A stretch of 64,000 nt of DNA from Chersky-265 sp035275285 (GTDB lineage Bacteria; Fibrobacterota; Fibrobacteria; UBA11236). Both the position numbers and the translations under genes were made by a program. Every line of letters begins with the position of its first letter. The first letter of the stretch is position 1. The notes below the pieces were generated by a model, which saw nothing but the letters and a program-made list of their open reading frames with translations, was not told the DNA's origin and did not search any database. This document shows, piece by piece, positions 54,415 through 63,810 of this stretch. Where the stretch lies: NCBI GenBank assembly GCA_035275285.1, contig DATENA010000338.1, positions 1 through 64,000 of the forward strand. Reading direction: 5' to 3'.

Positions 54415-55361
54415 GCTTCACCTCTTAACGCCAATGCCACGGCCAGGTCGAAACGGCCGGCCGCCGATTCGCGCATGGATCCGAGCTTGCCCGCCAAATC
54501 CATCTTCTTGAGGGAAAGTCCCGTGGCATGGCCGACTTGGGCTAGCAGCGGCTCCTGGTCCAGGTAATCGCCCAATAGGAGGATTTCCTGGAAGCCGGTG
54601 ACCTGCGAATTCTTCTCGTAGAAGATCAGGGAACGGGAAATCTCGTCGGCCAGGGACCGGAGCCGTTTGTCCCTATCCCCTTGGGACGCGTTCGGCCCGA
54701 AAACGTCTTCGGCCGCGAAGTAGATGTTGCGGTTGAAGAAAGGCGAATGTTCGCCGTCGATGACGATGGTGGATATCTGCGGACCCATGTGCATGGCCAC
54801 CAACGGGTGGTCCCCCTCGCTTCCCCCTTTCCATGCCCAAATCGCGTTCGCCACCGCCACGGGAAGCACGTCCACGGCGATGGCCTTGAGGCCGGCCTTT
54901 TCCAGCAGGGCCAAATGACGGTTGAGCAGGGAGTTGGCGGCCAATGCCACCATGACTTGTGCAAGTCCTCCGGTGGACCCCTGGTCCTCGTCCAGGACTT
55001 CGAAATCCAGGGTGGACGTAGCCACTTCGAAGTGGACCGTTTTCCTGAGCTCCAAGCGCAGGGCCTGCTCCATTTCCTCGGGGGCGAGCTTCCGGAACGG
55101 GAGCTGGCTGGCGAATACCTGTTTTCCGGACAAGCAGGCCACGACCGGATCCCGGGAGCCGATATTCAAGAGGCCTTTCACTTTCCGGAATCCGTCCAGC
55201 AATCCGAGGTCTTCCGAGAAATCGCCTTTCACCTCTTCCAGGCGATCCACGGAATAGATGCCCCGGCCGTCGGAAGAGATCCGGGCGGATCGGATCGTTT
55301 GATGATCCTGTTCGATGCCGAAGATGAAGCCCGGCTTGGAAGTCTGTATGCTGCGCTTCAT
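54411..55361 (-). CDS. pilM: PilM-like actin-fold pilus protein
   Basis: 316 residues from the ATG at 55361. Actin/FtsA fold: GIEQDHQTIRSARI at the N-terminus, LPFRKLAPEEMEQALRLEL, AVDVLPVAVANAIW, and a C-terminal nucleotide-site ILLLGDYLDQEPLL. Cytoplasmic partner of PilN. 50 bp after the PilX-like gene; begins the classical pilMNOPQ order. Confidence 0.9.
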   Translation of the reverse strand: MKRSIQTSKPGFIFGIEQDHQTIRSARISSDGRGIYSVDRLEEVKGDFSEDLGLLDGFRKVKGLLNIGSRDPVVACLSGKQVFASQLPFRKLAPEEMEQALRLELRKTVHFEVATSTLDFEVLDEDQGSTGGLAQVMVALAANSLLNRHLALLEKAGLKAIAVDVLPVAVANAIWAWKGGSEGDHPLVAMHMGPQISTIVIDGEHSPFFNRNIYFAAEDVFGPNASQGDRDKRLRSLADEISRSLIFYEKNSQVTGFQEILLLGDYLDQEPLLAQVGHATGLSLKKMDLAGKLGSMRESAAGRFDLAVALALRGEA

Positions 55362-55411
55362 CGTGAGCCGCACGGGGTATGGGATTTCGGTAGGTGCATT
55401 GGATTCCGGTT

Positions 55412-55906
55412 CTAGGGGGATCGCCAATTGGTGAGGGAAAGATAACGAAGACCGTCGGTGGCGATGCCGTCGTTCGCGGGACCGCCGACGTCCGGGGCAC
55501 CCACGTCCCAGGAGGCCTGGTAGGTTGCACTCCCCTTGACCGCCAGGGAGATCACGGTTTTGGTCGGCGCGGGGAAATTGTCGACCACCGTTACGGTAAC
55601 CACGGACCCGTTCTCGAAAGTCTGGCCGGGAATGATGATCTGGGTGGCCCCGGCCCAGCCCTGGTTGCCCGTGATGAACGCTTTGGCGTCCGCCTGATTG
55701 CGCAGCCATCCGACTCCCATCATGAGGCCCGATTCCGCGTCGTTGAAACATTGCATGCGAAAATAACTGTTGTCCTCATCGTTCCGCGCGTTCCCCGCCA
55801 CGATCATCAAGCTGGCCGCGGCCATGGACAGGATCACCGAGAAGCCCAGGACGGCGACCAGAATCGATCCCTTCTGGCTTAAAGATGGCTGGCGGCATTG
55901 CGGCAT
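55412..55906 (-). CDS. PilX-like minor pilus protein
   Basis: 164 residues. Short leader then G-S-I-L-V and a long hydrophobic helix (GSILVAVLGFSVILSMAAAS), the PilX/GspK-like N-terminus, lacking Glu at +5. A globular beta domain follows. Overlaps the upstream PilW-like gene by 28 nt. Confidence 0.75.
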   Translation of the reverse strand: MPQCRQPSLSQKGSILVAVLGFSVILSMAAASLMIVAGNARNDEDNSYFRMQCFNDAESGLMMGVGWLRNQADAKAFITGNQGWAGATQIIIPGQTFENGSVVTVTVVDNFPAPTKTVISLAVKGSATYQASWDVGAPDVGGPANDGIATDGLRYLSLTNWRSP

Positions 55907-56490
55907 ATGACGGATTCGGTTTGCATGGATAAAGTGGAAGAAACGCCCGCGAAGGTCATCCGGTAGCGGAAGTTGAACCACGTGAACTGGCCGTTCGGCA
56001 GCAAGCCGAACACCCCGCCGGACTTGGTGGTGTAGCCATTGGGGTTCATATCGACCATGACGGTATCCGCTCCTATGGTAAAGGTCCGCCATCCGTTCCC
56101 TGCGGGATTGCAGGCTCCCCATGCGGGAATGCATTCCTCCAGCTTGCCGATGCCGCCGCCCACGGCGGCGACCCTGAATCCCTTGATGATCGCTCTCGCG
56201 GCGTCGCAGAAGACGACTCCGCTCTGGTCCAAGGCTGTAGGGACGCCTCCTGGACAGGCGTTTGCCAAAACCACTTCCGAGCTGCCGAACACCCAGGTCG
56301 CCGAAGCCGCGTTGCGCTGGAAGTCTTCGGAAACCAGGTTCGAGATTTGCGTCAGGCGAAGCTGGTCGGAATTCGCCGCTAATTCCGTGTTGCTGACCCT
56401 CAGCAGAGTGATCACTACACCGGGTATGATCACGGAAATGACGCCTGCGACCATGGCTTCGATCAAAGTAAAACCGCGCTGGCCCTTCAT
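55879..56490 (-). CDS. PilW-like minor prepilin
   Basis: 203 residues. Type III prepilin leader MKGQRG|FTLIE with cleavage after Gly6 and Glu at +5, then a hydrophobic helix. Four cysteines (C79, C90-type, C116-, C122-like positions) suggest disulfides in the head. Overlaps the PilV-like gene by 4 nt. Confidence 0.85.
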   Translation of the reverse strand: MKGQRGFTLIEAMVAGVISVIIPGVVITLLRVSNTELAANSDQLRLTQISNLVSEDFQRNAASATWVFGSSEVVLANACPGGVPTALDQSGVVFCDAARAIIKGFRVAAVGGGIGKLEECIPAWGACNPAGNGWRTFTIGADTVMVDMNPNGYTTKSGGVFGLLPNGQFTWFNFRYRMTFAGVSSTLSMQTESVICRNAASHL

Positions 56491-56927
56491 CGGACTTTCG
56501 TGACCCTTTTGGCCATGGTTACGGTGAAATTCTGACCGTTCTCGGACCAGGAAACGTTGGATGCCATGGTTTTGAAGGGAACGAGGGTTCCTGCGATGGT
56601 TTGCGTTTGGACGCTGAGGGTAAGGTTTCTGAAGGCGGGAGTGGGGGCCTGGGCCGGTTCGTTGAAGTCTAGGGAGATTGCGCCGTTCACGATTGATCCC
56701 AGGCCATCGTAGTTGAAGTAATGGTGTACCGGATCCTCGAGTTCTTCTTGGGCGATGATGCGGGCCTGCCGGAAATGATCGTTGACCAACCGCATGACGG
56801 AGGCGTTCACGATCATGATCGCCACGGCCGATACCGTAAGGCCGAGCAGAACGGACGCCACCATGAGTTCGATCAGGGTGAAGCCCATTTGCGGAAGCGG
56901 ACGTAGCGGTTGAGCGGACAAGGTCAT
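56487..56927 (-). CDS. PilV-like minor prepilin
   Basis: 146 residues. Prepilin leader with G15|FTLIE and Glu at +5, hydrophobic helix to ~42, small beta head. Between two prepilins in the same run. Confidence 0.85.
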   Translation of the reverse strand: MTLSAQPLRPLPQMGFTLIELMVASVLLGLTVSAVAIMIVNASVMRLVNDHFRQARIIAQEELEDPVHHYFNYDGLGSIVNGAISLDFNEPAQAPTPAFRNLTLSVQTQTIAGTLVPFKTMASNVSWSENGQNFTVTMAKRVTKVR

Positions 56928-56940
56928 TCGCAGCGCCCCT

Positions 56941-57321
56941 TCAGAATTGCGCCGCGGCCATGGCCGTATCGGGCGCGGGACGCGACTGTTCCGTAACGAC
57001 CACGAAATTCAGGCCGCCGGAACTCGATACGGCCACGGCGAATTGCGAAGCATTCGGCAGAACCAGGGCCGCATTTAATTGGGCGCTCGTGACCAGGACG
57101 CCAGTCCTTCTGGTTATCGAAGCCGCCGTGATGGCGGCTGTTTGCGCCAGCGCCAAGGCGGCCTGCCGCTTTTGATTCTTGATGTAGCCGTTGTAAATGG
57201 GCACGGCTACCGCGGCCAGGATGGCCACGATCACTGACACCACTAATATTTCCACCAGAACGAAACCCGAGCGGTTCCGGCCCCGGCCGCCCGGATTTCC
57301 TGGAGGCGCCTTTGCCTTCAT
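56941..57321 (-). CDS. Prepilin with extended basic leader
   Basis: 126 residues. Long Arg/Gly-rich leader ending RSG|FVLVE (cleavage after Gly19, Glu24 at +5), then a hydrophobic helix (ILVVSVIVAILAAVAVPIY) and a short Ala/Ser/Thr-rich head without cysteines. Starts 5 nt after the next prepilin's stop codon. Confidence 0.85.
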   Translation of the reverse strand: MKAKAPPGNPGGRGRNRSGFVLVEILVVSVIVAILAAVAVPIYNGYIKNQKRQAALALAQTAAITAASITRRTGVLVTSAQLNAALVLPNASQFAVAVSSSGGLNFVVVTEQSRPAPDTAMAAAQF

Positions 57322-57326
57322 GGCGG

Positions 57327-57713
57327 CTAGTAGTTGTAGGTCTGGGCGTTTCCGCCGCCGGTATGGGTGGCCGTCACCGTGCCCGTGCCGATTAGGCTGG
57401 AAATGTTGATGTCGATCCCGATGGGAAGCTGCATGGTGGCCCCGCCCGCGCTGCAAAGCAGGGATGCGGCCAGACCGGTGGTGGGAATCACCCCGGTGGG
57501 GACGGTTACCTTGCCGCCTTGGTTGATGCAGGCTCCCATGTAGGAAGCCACCGAACCCGCCGCGTTTGCGGCTGCGTTCTGCCGGGAACTGGTGACATAG
57601 CTGGTATACATAGGCACTGCGACGGCCGCAAGCGCCGCCACGATGATCGCGACCACGATGACTTCGACCAAGGTGAAACCTTCCTGGCCTTCGAAGTTCT
57701 TGGGATTTTTCAT
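57327..57713 (-). CDS. pilA: Candidate major pilin (PilA-like prepilin)
   Basis: 128 residues. Leader MKNPKNFEGQEG|FTLVE, Glu at +5, helix IVVAIIVAALAAVAVPMY, small head with a cysteine pair and Thr/Gly-rich end. It has the strongest ribosome site of the run (AGGAGAGA), which suits the most abundant subunit. A 76-bp gap separates it from pilC, so an extra promoter is possible there. Confidence 0.8.
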   Translation of the reverse strand: MKNPKNFEGQEGFTLVEVIVVAIIVAALAAVAVPMYTSYVTSSRQNAAANAAGSVASYMGACINQGGKVTVPTGVIPTTGLAASLLCSAGGATMQLPIGIDINISSLIGTGTVTATHTGGGNAQTYNY

Positions 57714-57789
57714 TTTCTCTCTCCTGAAGTGAAATGGATGTCACATTGCCGACGCACACGAAAGCCTTTGCATGACCGCATCCCCCGCC

Positions 57790-59028
57790 TCAATGGATGT
57801 ATTTCCCGATCATGAAAATGGGCAGATACAGCGAAAAGAGGATACCGCCCACGATACTGCCCAGGGTCACGATCAGGATCGGTTCGATGATGGAAGACAG
57901 GGAATCCACCACGCTGCGGACTTCCCGTTCGTAGAATTCGGCGGCCTTGGCCAACAGTTCGTCCACGCGCCCGCTGGACTCGCCCGTGGCCACCAATTGC
58001 ACGACCAACACCGGGAAAAGCCCGCTGGCCTCGAGCGCTTCGCTGAGCAGGTCACCCTTCCGGAGACTGCCGAAAATGCCTTCCAGGCTCTTTCCGAAAT
58101 AGCGATTGTTCACCGCCGCGCCCGCGATCTCGGTCGCCTTGAGAATGGGGGTTCCCGCCCCCAGGAGCAGGGACATGGTGCGGCAATAAGTGGCCCAGAT
58201 ATTCTTCTGCAGAATGCCGCCGAATACGGGAATCCTCAGGACGTTTTTCTGATAAGCGATTTTGAACTCATCGCGGGTCATCAGGTATTTGAACAGGACA
58301 AAGAGCAGTCCGGTCGCGATGAAGCAAAGTATGGTGTTCTGCCGTACCAGGCGGGAGATGAAAATCAGCATCTGGGTAGGAGGCGGAAGCACGGCGTTCA
58401 TGCTCCTGTAGATGGTCTCGAAGGTAGGCACCAGCTTCCACATGATCCCCAGCATCATCACGCTCACGAACCCGCCGATGAAAACGGGATAGCGCATCGC
58501 GGTCTTGATCTTCCCGCGCATGATCTCCACGCTCTCCATGTAATCGGCCAGACCTTCAAGCACCTTGTCCAAGGCGCCCGCCACTTCGCCCGAATTCACC
58601 ACGGCCACGTACATGGGGCTGAACGCGCCGGGATGCCGGGCCACGGCGTCGGACAGGGTGAACCCGGTCGAGATGTCGTCGGCGATTTGCTGGATAATGG
58701 CCTTGAAAACGGGTTTCTCGCCCTTGGTGAGCTGATCCAGGGCTTTGGAAAGAGGAACGCCTTGCCCGACCATGGTCGATAACTGGCGGGTGAAGAACAC
58801 CACGTCCCGGAAAGGCACCTTGTTCCGGCGGTTCTTCACGCCTTCCCTGAAGAACTCCGAAAGGGTTTTGCGGGGCCGGATTTCGTCTCCGCTCAGCTCC
58901 TTGACCATGATGGGCAGGAAATCCTTCTGCGTCAGGCGCTCCAGGACCTCATCGGCCGTGACGCCGTCCATGGTGCCCAGCACCACGCGATCTTCCCTGT
59001 CCCTGACCTTGTAGCTGAACTTCGCCAT
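57790..59028 (-). CDS. pilC: Inner-membrane platform protein PilC (GspF family)
   Basis: 412 residues. Two tandem GspF domains: FFTRQLSTMVGQGVPLSKALDQL and YCRTMSLLLGAGTPILKATEI, each with the G-E-S/G-x-L signature (VVNSGEVAGALDKVL, VATGESSGRVDELL). Membrane segments near 195, 240 and 385. The ATG at 59028 begins the usual MAKFSYKVRD N-terminus. Confidence 0.95.
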   Translation of the reverse strand: MAKFSYKVRDREDRVVLGTMDGVTADEVLERLTQKDFLPIMVKELSGDEIRPRKTLSEFFREGVKNRRNKVPFRDVVFFTRQLSTMVGQGVPLSKALDQLTKGEKPVFKAIIQQIADDISTGFTLSDAVARHPGAFSPMYVAVVNSGEVAGALDKVLEGLADYMESVEIMRGKIKTAMRYPVFIGGFVSVMMLGIMWKLVPTFETIYRSMNAVLPPPTQMLIFISRLVRQNTILCFIATGLLFVLFKYLMTRDEFKIAYQKNVLRIPVFGGILQKNIWATYCRTMSLLLGAGTPILKATEIAGAAVNNRYFGKSLEGIFGSLRKGDLLSEALEASGLFPVLVVQLVATGESSGRVDELLAKAAEFYEREVRSVVDSLSSIIEPILIVTLGSIVGGILFSLYLPIFMIGKYIH

Positions 59029-59033
59029 GGCCG

Positions 59034-59858
59034 TTACTCCGCGTCCCCCGCCATCTGCTTCAGCCTTTCCCTCATGGAAGGGAAGTCCGGGAAGTATTTC
59101 GAGGAGTCCTGGCCGGCATCGGCGCCGCTCCGGCGCCAGCCCAACAGGGCCCCGAAGGACACACCGATCTGCGCCTCGCGCGGACCGCGGGACCAATCCG
59201 AGTCCAGGCCGGGGGAGACATCCGCATCCAGGCTGAGGAAGGCGCGCTCCCGGGGGGACTTCACGGTAAAGCCCAGGTAGCCTCGCAGGGATTCCCGATT
59301 GGAGAACGGCCGCTGGAGACCGGCGGGACCGCGCATGGTCCCGTCGATGTGGTGGGCGCGCACGCCGGCTTCGCAATCGAAAAAACCGGAGGGCGAGAGC
59401 ACCGCCCCCAGGAACGGGTTGGTGATCAGCCCGGAATAGCGGAAACCCGCCGCATCCCCGCTGTTGAGGTACAGGAAGCGCGACCCCGCGGTGAAGCGCA
59501 GCCATTCCGAGAAAAAGTGCGGGGAGGCCAAGATGAGGCCGAAGGTGGGCGCCACTCCGAACTCGCCGTGGAATTGCGCGGACTTGCCCCCCGCCACCCT
59601 GAGCTGATCCAGGCCGATCCCGGCCTCGATCGCCGCGTAAGGCACGGGCGCATAGGCCAGGTTGAGGGTATGGATGGTCTCATAGGAAGGGATGTCGGCC
59701 TGGGTGATGTTCTGGCCCCGAAAGGAAAGGCCGTATTGGATTCCCAGGCTGCGGGAATCCATGTCCTCGATGGGAAAGGCCGCGTGGGCCGCCGCGGCAA
59801 AAGCCAGGAGGCAGGCTGACAACCACAGGACGGATTTCATGTCGCTTCGTATTCCCAT
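59034..59858 (-). CDS. Secreted beta-rich protein in the pilus operon, unknown
   Basis: 274 residues; signal peptide (SVLWLSACLLAFAAAAHAA, cleavage after AHA) then Gly/Phe/Tyr-rich strands typical of a small outer-membrane barrel, and a polar C-terminal tail (FPDFPSMRERLKQMAGD). Sits between the Ig-repeat lipoprotein (4 bp away) and pilC (5 bp away). Start ATG at 59858; a second ATG seven codons in (59840) is possible. Confidence 0.7.
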   Translation of the reverse strand: MGIRSDMKSVLWLSACLLAFAAAAHAAFPIEDMDSRSLGIQYGLSFRGQNITQADIPSYETIHTLNLAYAPVPYAAIEAGIGLDQLRVAGGKSAQFHGEFGVAPTFGLILASPHFFSEWLRFTAGSRFLYLNSGDAAGFRYSGLITNPFLGAVLSPSGFFDCEAGVRAHHIDGTMRGPAGLQRPFSNRESLRGYLGFTVKSPRERAFLSLDADVSPGLDSDWSRGPREAQIGVSFGALLGWRRSGADAGQDSSKYFPDFPSMRERLKQMAGDAE

Positions 59859-59862
59859 TCCG

Positions 59863-62800
59863 TTACGGCTTGAGCTGCGGGAGCAGGAAGCGCTCTCCGT
59901 CCTTGTCCCTGATACCGTTTACTTCCGCATTCACCGTGACGAAGAGGCGGTTCGCGAACTGCCTGGGATACCGCAGCCGCGCTTTGGCGAAACCACCCTT
60001 CGTGACCGCGGAAACCTCGATGGCGACGGCGAAATCGTTGTCCGTGAAGGGGAGGTCGGACAGGAATTCGCGGATTTCCCATTCGTGGTAGGGATAATCC
60101 CCGCTCGCGGGAAGATGGCAGCCCGGGCCCACCAGAGTCGAAGTCGACGGACGGGAAATGACCTCGCTGGTATTGGTCTTGCCGTCCTGATTTACGTCTA
60201 TCCCGATACGGACGCTGTCCACGACGATCGACGTTTCCCCGCTGTCGATGTCGCATTTTCCGTTCCCGTTCAAATCGAACCATTCGTCGTGCTGCAAGGG
60301 ATCATAGTCGAAAACCCCGTCTCCGTTGCGATCTTCGCCCCGCCTCAGGATGCTGGGATTGCCGTCCAGATCGATGTCGATCCCCGGATCGAATCTCAAG
60401 TTCTGGTTGATGTCCTCATAGGGAAGCATGTCCTTTACGACCAGGCGATACACGACCTTGACCGCTTCCGAATCGGAGCCGAGTCCGGTGAAATGGTCGA
60501 AAACCAGCCTGCCGATCCCCATTCCGGTCACCACCGCACTGAAATGCACCTCCGTGCCGTCCGCTACGGCATTGCCGTTGACGTCCTGCACCACGGCCCC
60601 CTGGAAAAACTCGAAAGTGGCCTCATTGGTGGTTCCGGCGTTCCGGACGGAAATGGAATCGTCCTCCGGGCGCGCCACCGTCACGATATGCGCGGGACCC
60701 GAAATGGTCAGCTTGGAGGTATCCGCCAAGGCGCCCACGCTCGCCACCACCAAGGTCCCCCGGTATCCGCTCGCGATGCTCCCCGCCAGGAGTTGGCTCA
60801 CCGCAATACCCATCTGAGTCTGCACCACGGGCTTGGCGATCGCCTCGCCCCCGCCAGGCCCCTTGAGGATCCGGAAGTTCACACTCTCTCCTGTGACCAG
60901 ATTCCCCCCCGCATCCGCGACTACCGCGCGCAAGGTGGCTACACCCCCGTTGATGCCGATATTGTCCGCCGTGATGGTGAGCTTGACCGATGCGGCCGTG
61001 GTCGCATTGAAGGCGATGTTGATCTGGGCCGATCCCGCGGACGCATTCGCCTGCACCGTGGCCGTTCCGGAGAAGGACGCGCTCCGGAGGTAGGTGGCTG
61101 CCCTGCCGTTCCCGTCGGTGACGACCGTGGCGTTGGAGATGGAGCCCGCATTGGTCGCGAAGGTGACGGTTTTTCCCGCAATGGGCGCGTTGGAGCCATT
61201 CACGTAGGTCGCCGTCACCAGGGTGGAATCCGCCCCGCCCACCGCCAGGCTCCCTTTGGAAACCGCCAGGATCAAACTGTTATTGCTGAACGTAAGACCC
61301 AGGGAATCCGACGTATTGAGCGCCGCGCTCCTCACCCGCACGCTTCCCGAAGACGCGGCGGTCACCCGCACCAAGGCCCGCCCGTTCGGGTTCAGCACCG
61401 TGGAATAGGACGTGTTGCCATTGTCGAAAACGCCCGGACCGGCCAACGTGAAAGCGATGTCATCCCCGGCGATGGGATTGCCGGACGCGTCCTTGAGGAA
61501 GGCTTCCACGTTCGCGACTTCCCCTATCTTGAGGTCCGTGATATTGGAGGTGAGCTGCAGGGTGACGCCGCTGAACAGCACTTCCGTGGAGGCGGTCAGG
61601 CTGCGGCCCACGGCGGTGGCTTCCACCTTGCACACGCCGTTGACCGGGGCGCTGCGTAGGATGACGCCGGCGCGGCCGGCGCTGTCCACGACGGCGGTCT
61701 GGCCGATGATGCCCAGATCGCTCGTGAACTTGACGATCTCGCCCGCGGCGGGATTGTTGTTCTCGTTGGTGAGGATGACGGAGATGACCGCGAAGTCCGA
61801 GTTGTCCGCCCGGAGCTGGGAGCGGGAGGAGAAGATGCGCATCTTGCGGATGGACCCGACCGTATTGTCGCCTTTGTTGGGCAGCACGCTCCAGAAGTCC
61901 ACGAAATTGCTGTCGGTGGCGCCCAGGGCCTTGGCGGTGACGGTCACGCGCCGCTGGGTGCCGCTGGTGACGGCGGTGCGGAAAACGCCTTCGCCGTCCG
62001 TGGTGCCTTGGCCCGGGCTGCCGTTGAAGAGGACGGTCGCGTCCGGGACCGGGTTGCCCGCGCCGTCCAGGATCTTGATGGCCACGGGGACGGTGCGGTT
62101 GAGCAACGCGTCCGAGGAAGCGGGGACCACGTCGATCTTCAGGCCCGAAAGGGTGATGGTGGTGACCACGGAGAGGGAGGAATCCTCGATGATCATGGAT
62201 GCGGTGACGCGGGCGTCCACGTTGATGGGCACGGCGCGGTAGGTGGCGGAGGCCTCGCCCCGGGAATCGGTGGTGTCCGAGGAGGCGATGATGCCCTGGT
62301 TGGCGGTGAAGCGCACCGGCCGGCCGGCCAGGGGATTGTTGAACTTGTCGAAGGCCACCACCCGGACCGTGGTCTGGTCGGTGTTGCTGGCGCGCAGGTT
62401 GGACTTGTCCACGAAGATGCGGAGGTTGCCCACGGTGGGATTCGCGGCGGAATCGGAGAAGGGCAGTTTGGTGAGGTAGACGACCTTGGCGCTGTCCGCC
62501 GCGCCCAGGGCGGAGGCGGTGAGGACCAGGACCTTCTCGCCCGGGCTCACCACCGTGGCGGTGGCGATGCCGGAGGGGTTGGTGGTCAGGGACGCTTGCA
62601 GGGCGCCTTTCAGGGCCACCTTCACGTCCGAAAGCGGGCGGTCCTGGGCGTCGCGCACGCGGATGGAGACGGGAACGGTGTCGTTCAGGACGGCTTCGCC
62701 CCTGGCGGGCTTCACTTCGATGCGGATGCCGGCCAGGGTGATGGTCGCGCTGGCGCGGCGCGTGGAATCGCCTTGCCGGTAAGAGGCGGTGATGACCGCT

Positions 62801-63810
62801 TCCGCGTTCTGGGCCAGTCCCTGGAACACCGCCTGGGCCTCGCCGTTCGCGTCCGTGGTATCGTCCGGCGTGATGATGCCATGGCTGGCGGAGAAGGCCA
62901 CGCGCTTGCCGGGAACGGGGTTGTGGCTGTCGTCGTAGAGGATGGCCCGCACCTTGGAGGTTTCCCCGGCGGCGGCGGCGATGCGGGACGGGTCGGCGAA
63001 GATGAGCAGGGTGCGGGTGCGGGATTCCGGGGGCGTGGTCCAGAACCCGACGGTGACGTCCGCGGCGGCGCCCAGGGCCGAGGCGGTGACCTTCACCTGC
63101 GCTTCCTTGTCGCTCTTCACGCTGGTGCGGAAGCTGCCGGAACCGTCGGTGACCCCTTCCGGGGCGGCCGCGCCTTGCAGCTTGACGAGGGTGGCGGCCA
63201 CGGGTTCGCCTTCGCCGTCCGTCACGGAAACGGTGAGCGGCACGCTCCGGTCCACCAGGGTGTCCGGGGACAGCGGGGTGACGCGGACGGTGAGGCCTTG
63301 CAATTGCAGGGAGGTCCCCACCACGGCCATGGAATCGCCCACGTCCGCGGAGGCGAGGATGCGCACCTCCCCGTTGCGGGGGACGCCGGCGTAGACCGCG
63401 GTGGCCACGCCGTCGCCGTCGGTGGTGTCCTTGCCGGTGATGGTGCCCAGGGAAGCGGCGAAGGCGACCGGCCTGTTCCTCAGGGGATTATGGTTCGCGT
63501 CGAAGACCAGGGCGGTGACGATGGCGCGGGCCTTGTTGCCGGCCTTCAGGGTTTGCGGGGTGGCGTAGAGCCGCATGTTGCTGGCCACGGAATCCCTGAC
63601 CCAGCCTCCGCTGGTGTCCAGGCCTCCTGCGCTGCCGCCGGGGCCGATGGGCGCGTCCCCCAAGTCCCGATCATTGACGTTGCAGGAAAGCAGACATGCG
63701 GACAGGCAGAGGCTGAGCACGGCCGACGTTGCGGAAAGAAACGGACGCCGGGACGGAAATCGTCCCGCATGCGACAATTGGTACGACCCGCAACCTTTGT
63801 TTTCCGGCAT
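59863..63810 (-). CDS. Giant lipoprotein with tandem invasin-like Ig (Big_1) domains
   Basis: About 1315 residues. Lipoprotein signal with LSAC (C39) or LLSC (C43). From about residue 80 to 950, seven or more ~100-residue Big_1-type modules recur, each with V-x-A-x-V-x-D-x-x-x-N-P-L/V-x-G-x-x-V-x-F and the I-x-x-x-DTTD-x-x-G-x-A pattern. The C-terminal ~250 residues contain Asp-rich calcium-type loops (DINQNLRFDPGIDIDLDGN, EDRNGDGVFDYD, DLNGNGKCDIDSGE). AGAGGA precedes the ATG at 63810; a longer frame continues upstream without a signal peptide. First gene of the pilus run, so possibly a pilus-linked adhesin. Confidence 0.85.
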   Translation of the reverse strand: MPENKGCGSYQLSHAGRFPSRRPFLSATSAVLSLCLSACLLSCNVNDRDLGDAPIGPGGSAGGLDTSGGWVRDSVASNMRLYATPQTLKAGNKARAIVTALVFDANHNPLRNRPVAFAASLGTITGKDTTDGDGVATAVYAGVPRNGEVRILASADVGDSMAVVGTSLQLQGLTVRVTPLSPDTLVDRSVPLTVSVTDGEGEPVAATLVKLQGAAAPEGVTDGSGSFRTSVKSDKEAQVKVTASALGAAADVTVGFWTTPPESRTRTLLIFADPSRIAAAAGETSKVRAILYDDSHNPVPGKRVAFSASHGIITPDDTTDANGEAQAVFQGLAQNAEAVITASYRQGDSTRRASATITLAGIRIEVKPARGEAVLNDTVPVSIRVRDAQDRPLSDVKVALKGALQASLTTNPSGIATATVVSPGEKVLVLTASALGAADSAKVVYLTKLPFSDSAANPTVGNLRIFVDKSNLRASNTDQTTVRVVAFDKFNNPLAGRPVRFTANQGIIASSDTTDSRGEASATYRAVPINVDARVTASMIIEDSSLSVVTTITLSGLKIDVVPASSDALLNRTVPVAIKILDGAGNPVPDATVLFNGSPGQGTTDGEGVFRTAVTSGTQRRVTVTAKALGATDSNFVDFWSVLPNKGDNTVGSIRKMRIFSSRSQLRADNSDFAVISVILTNENNNPAAGEIVKFTSDLGIIGQTAVVDSAGRAGVILRSAPVNGVCKVEATAVGRSLTASTEVLFSGVTLQLTSNITDLKIGEVANVEAFLKDASGNPIAGDDIAFTLAGPGVFDNGNTSYSTVLNPNGRALVRVTAASSGSVRVRSAALNTSDSLGLTFSNNSLILAVSKGSLAVGGADSTLVTATYVNGSNAPIAGKTVTFATNAGSISNATVVTDGNGRAATYLRSASFSGTATVQANASAGSAQINIAFNATTAASVKLTITADNIGINGGVATLRAVVADAGGNLVTGESVNFRILKGPGGGEAIAKPVVQTQMGIAVSQLLAGSIASGYRGTLVVASVGALADTSKLTISGPAHIVTVARPEDDSISVRNAGTTNEATFEFFQGAVVQDVNGNAVADGTEVHFSAVVTGMGIGRLVFDHFTGLGSDSEAVKVVYRLVVKDMLPYEDINQNLRFDPGIDIDLDGNPSILRRGEDRNGDGVFDYDPLQHDEWFDLNGNGKCDIDSGETSIVVDSVRIGIDVNQDGKTNTSEVISRPSTSTLVGPGCHLPASGDYPYHEWEIREFLSDLPFTDNDFAVAIEVSAVTKGGFAKARLRYPRQFANRLFVTVNAEVNGIRDKDGERFLLPQLKP

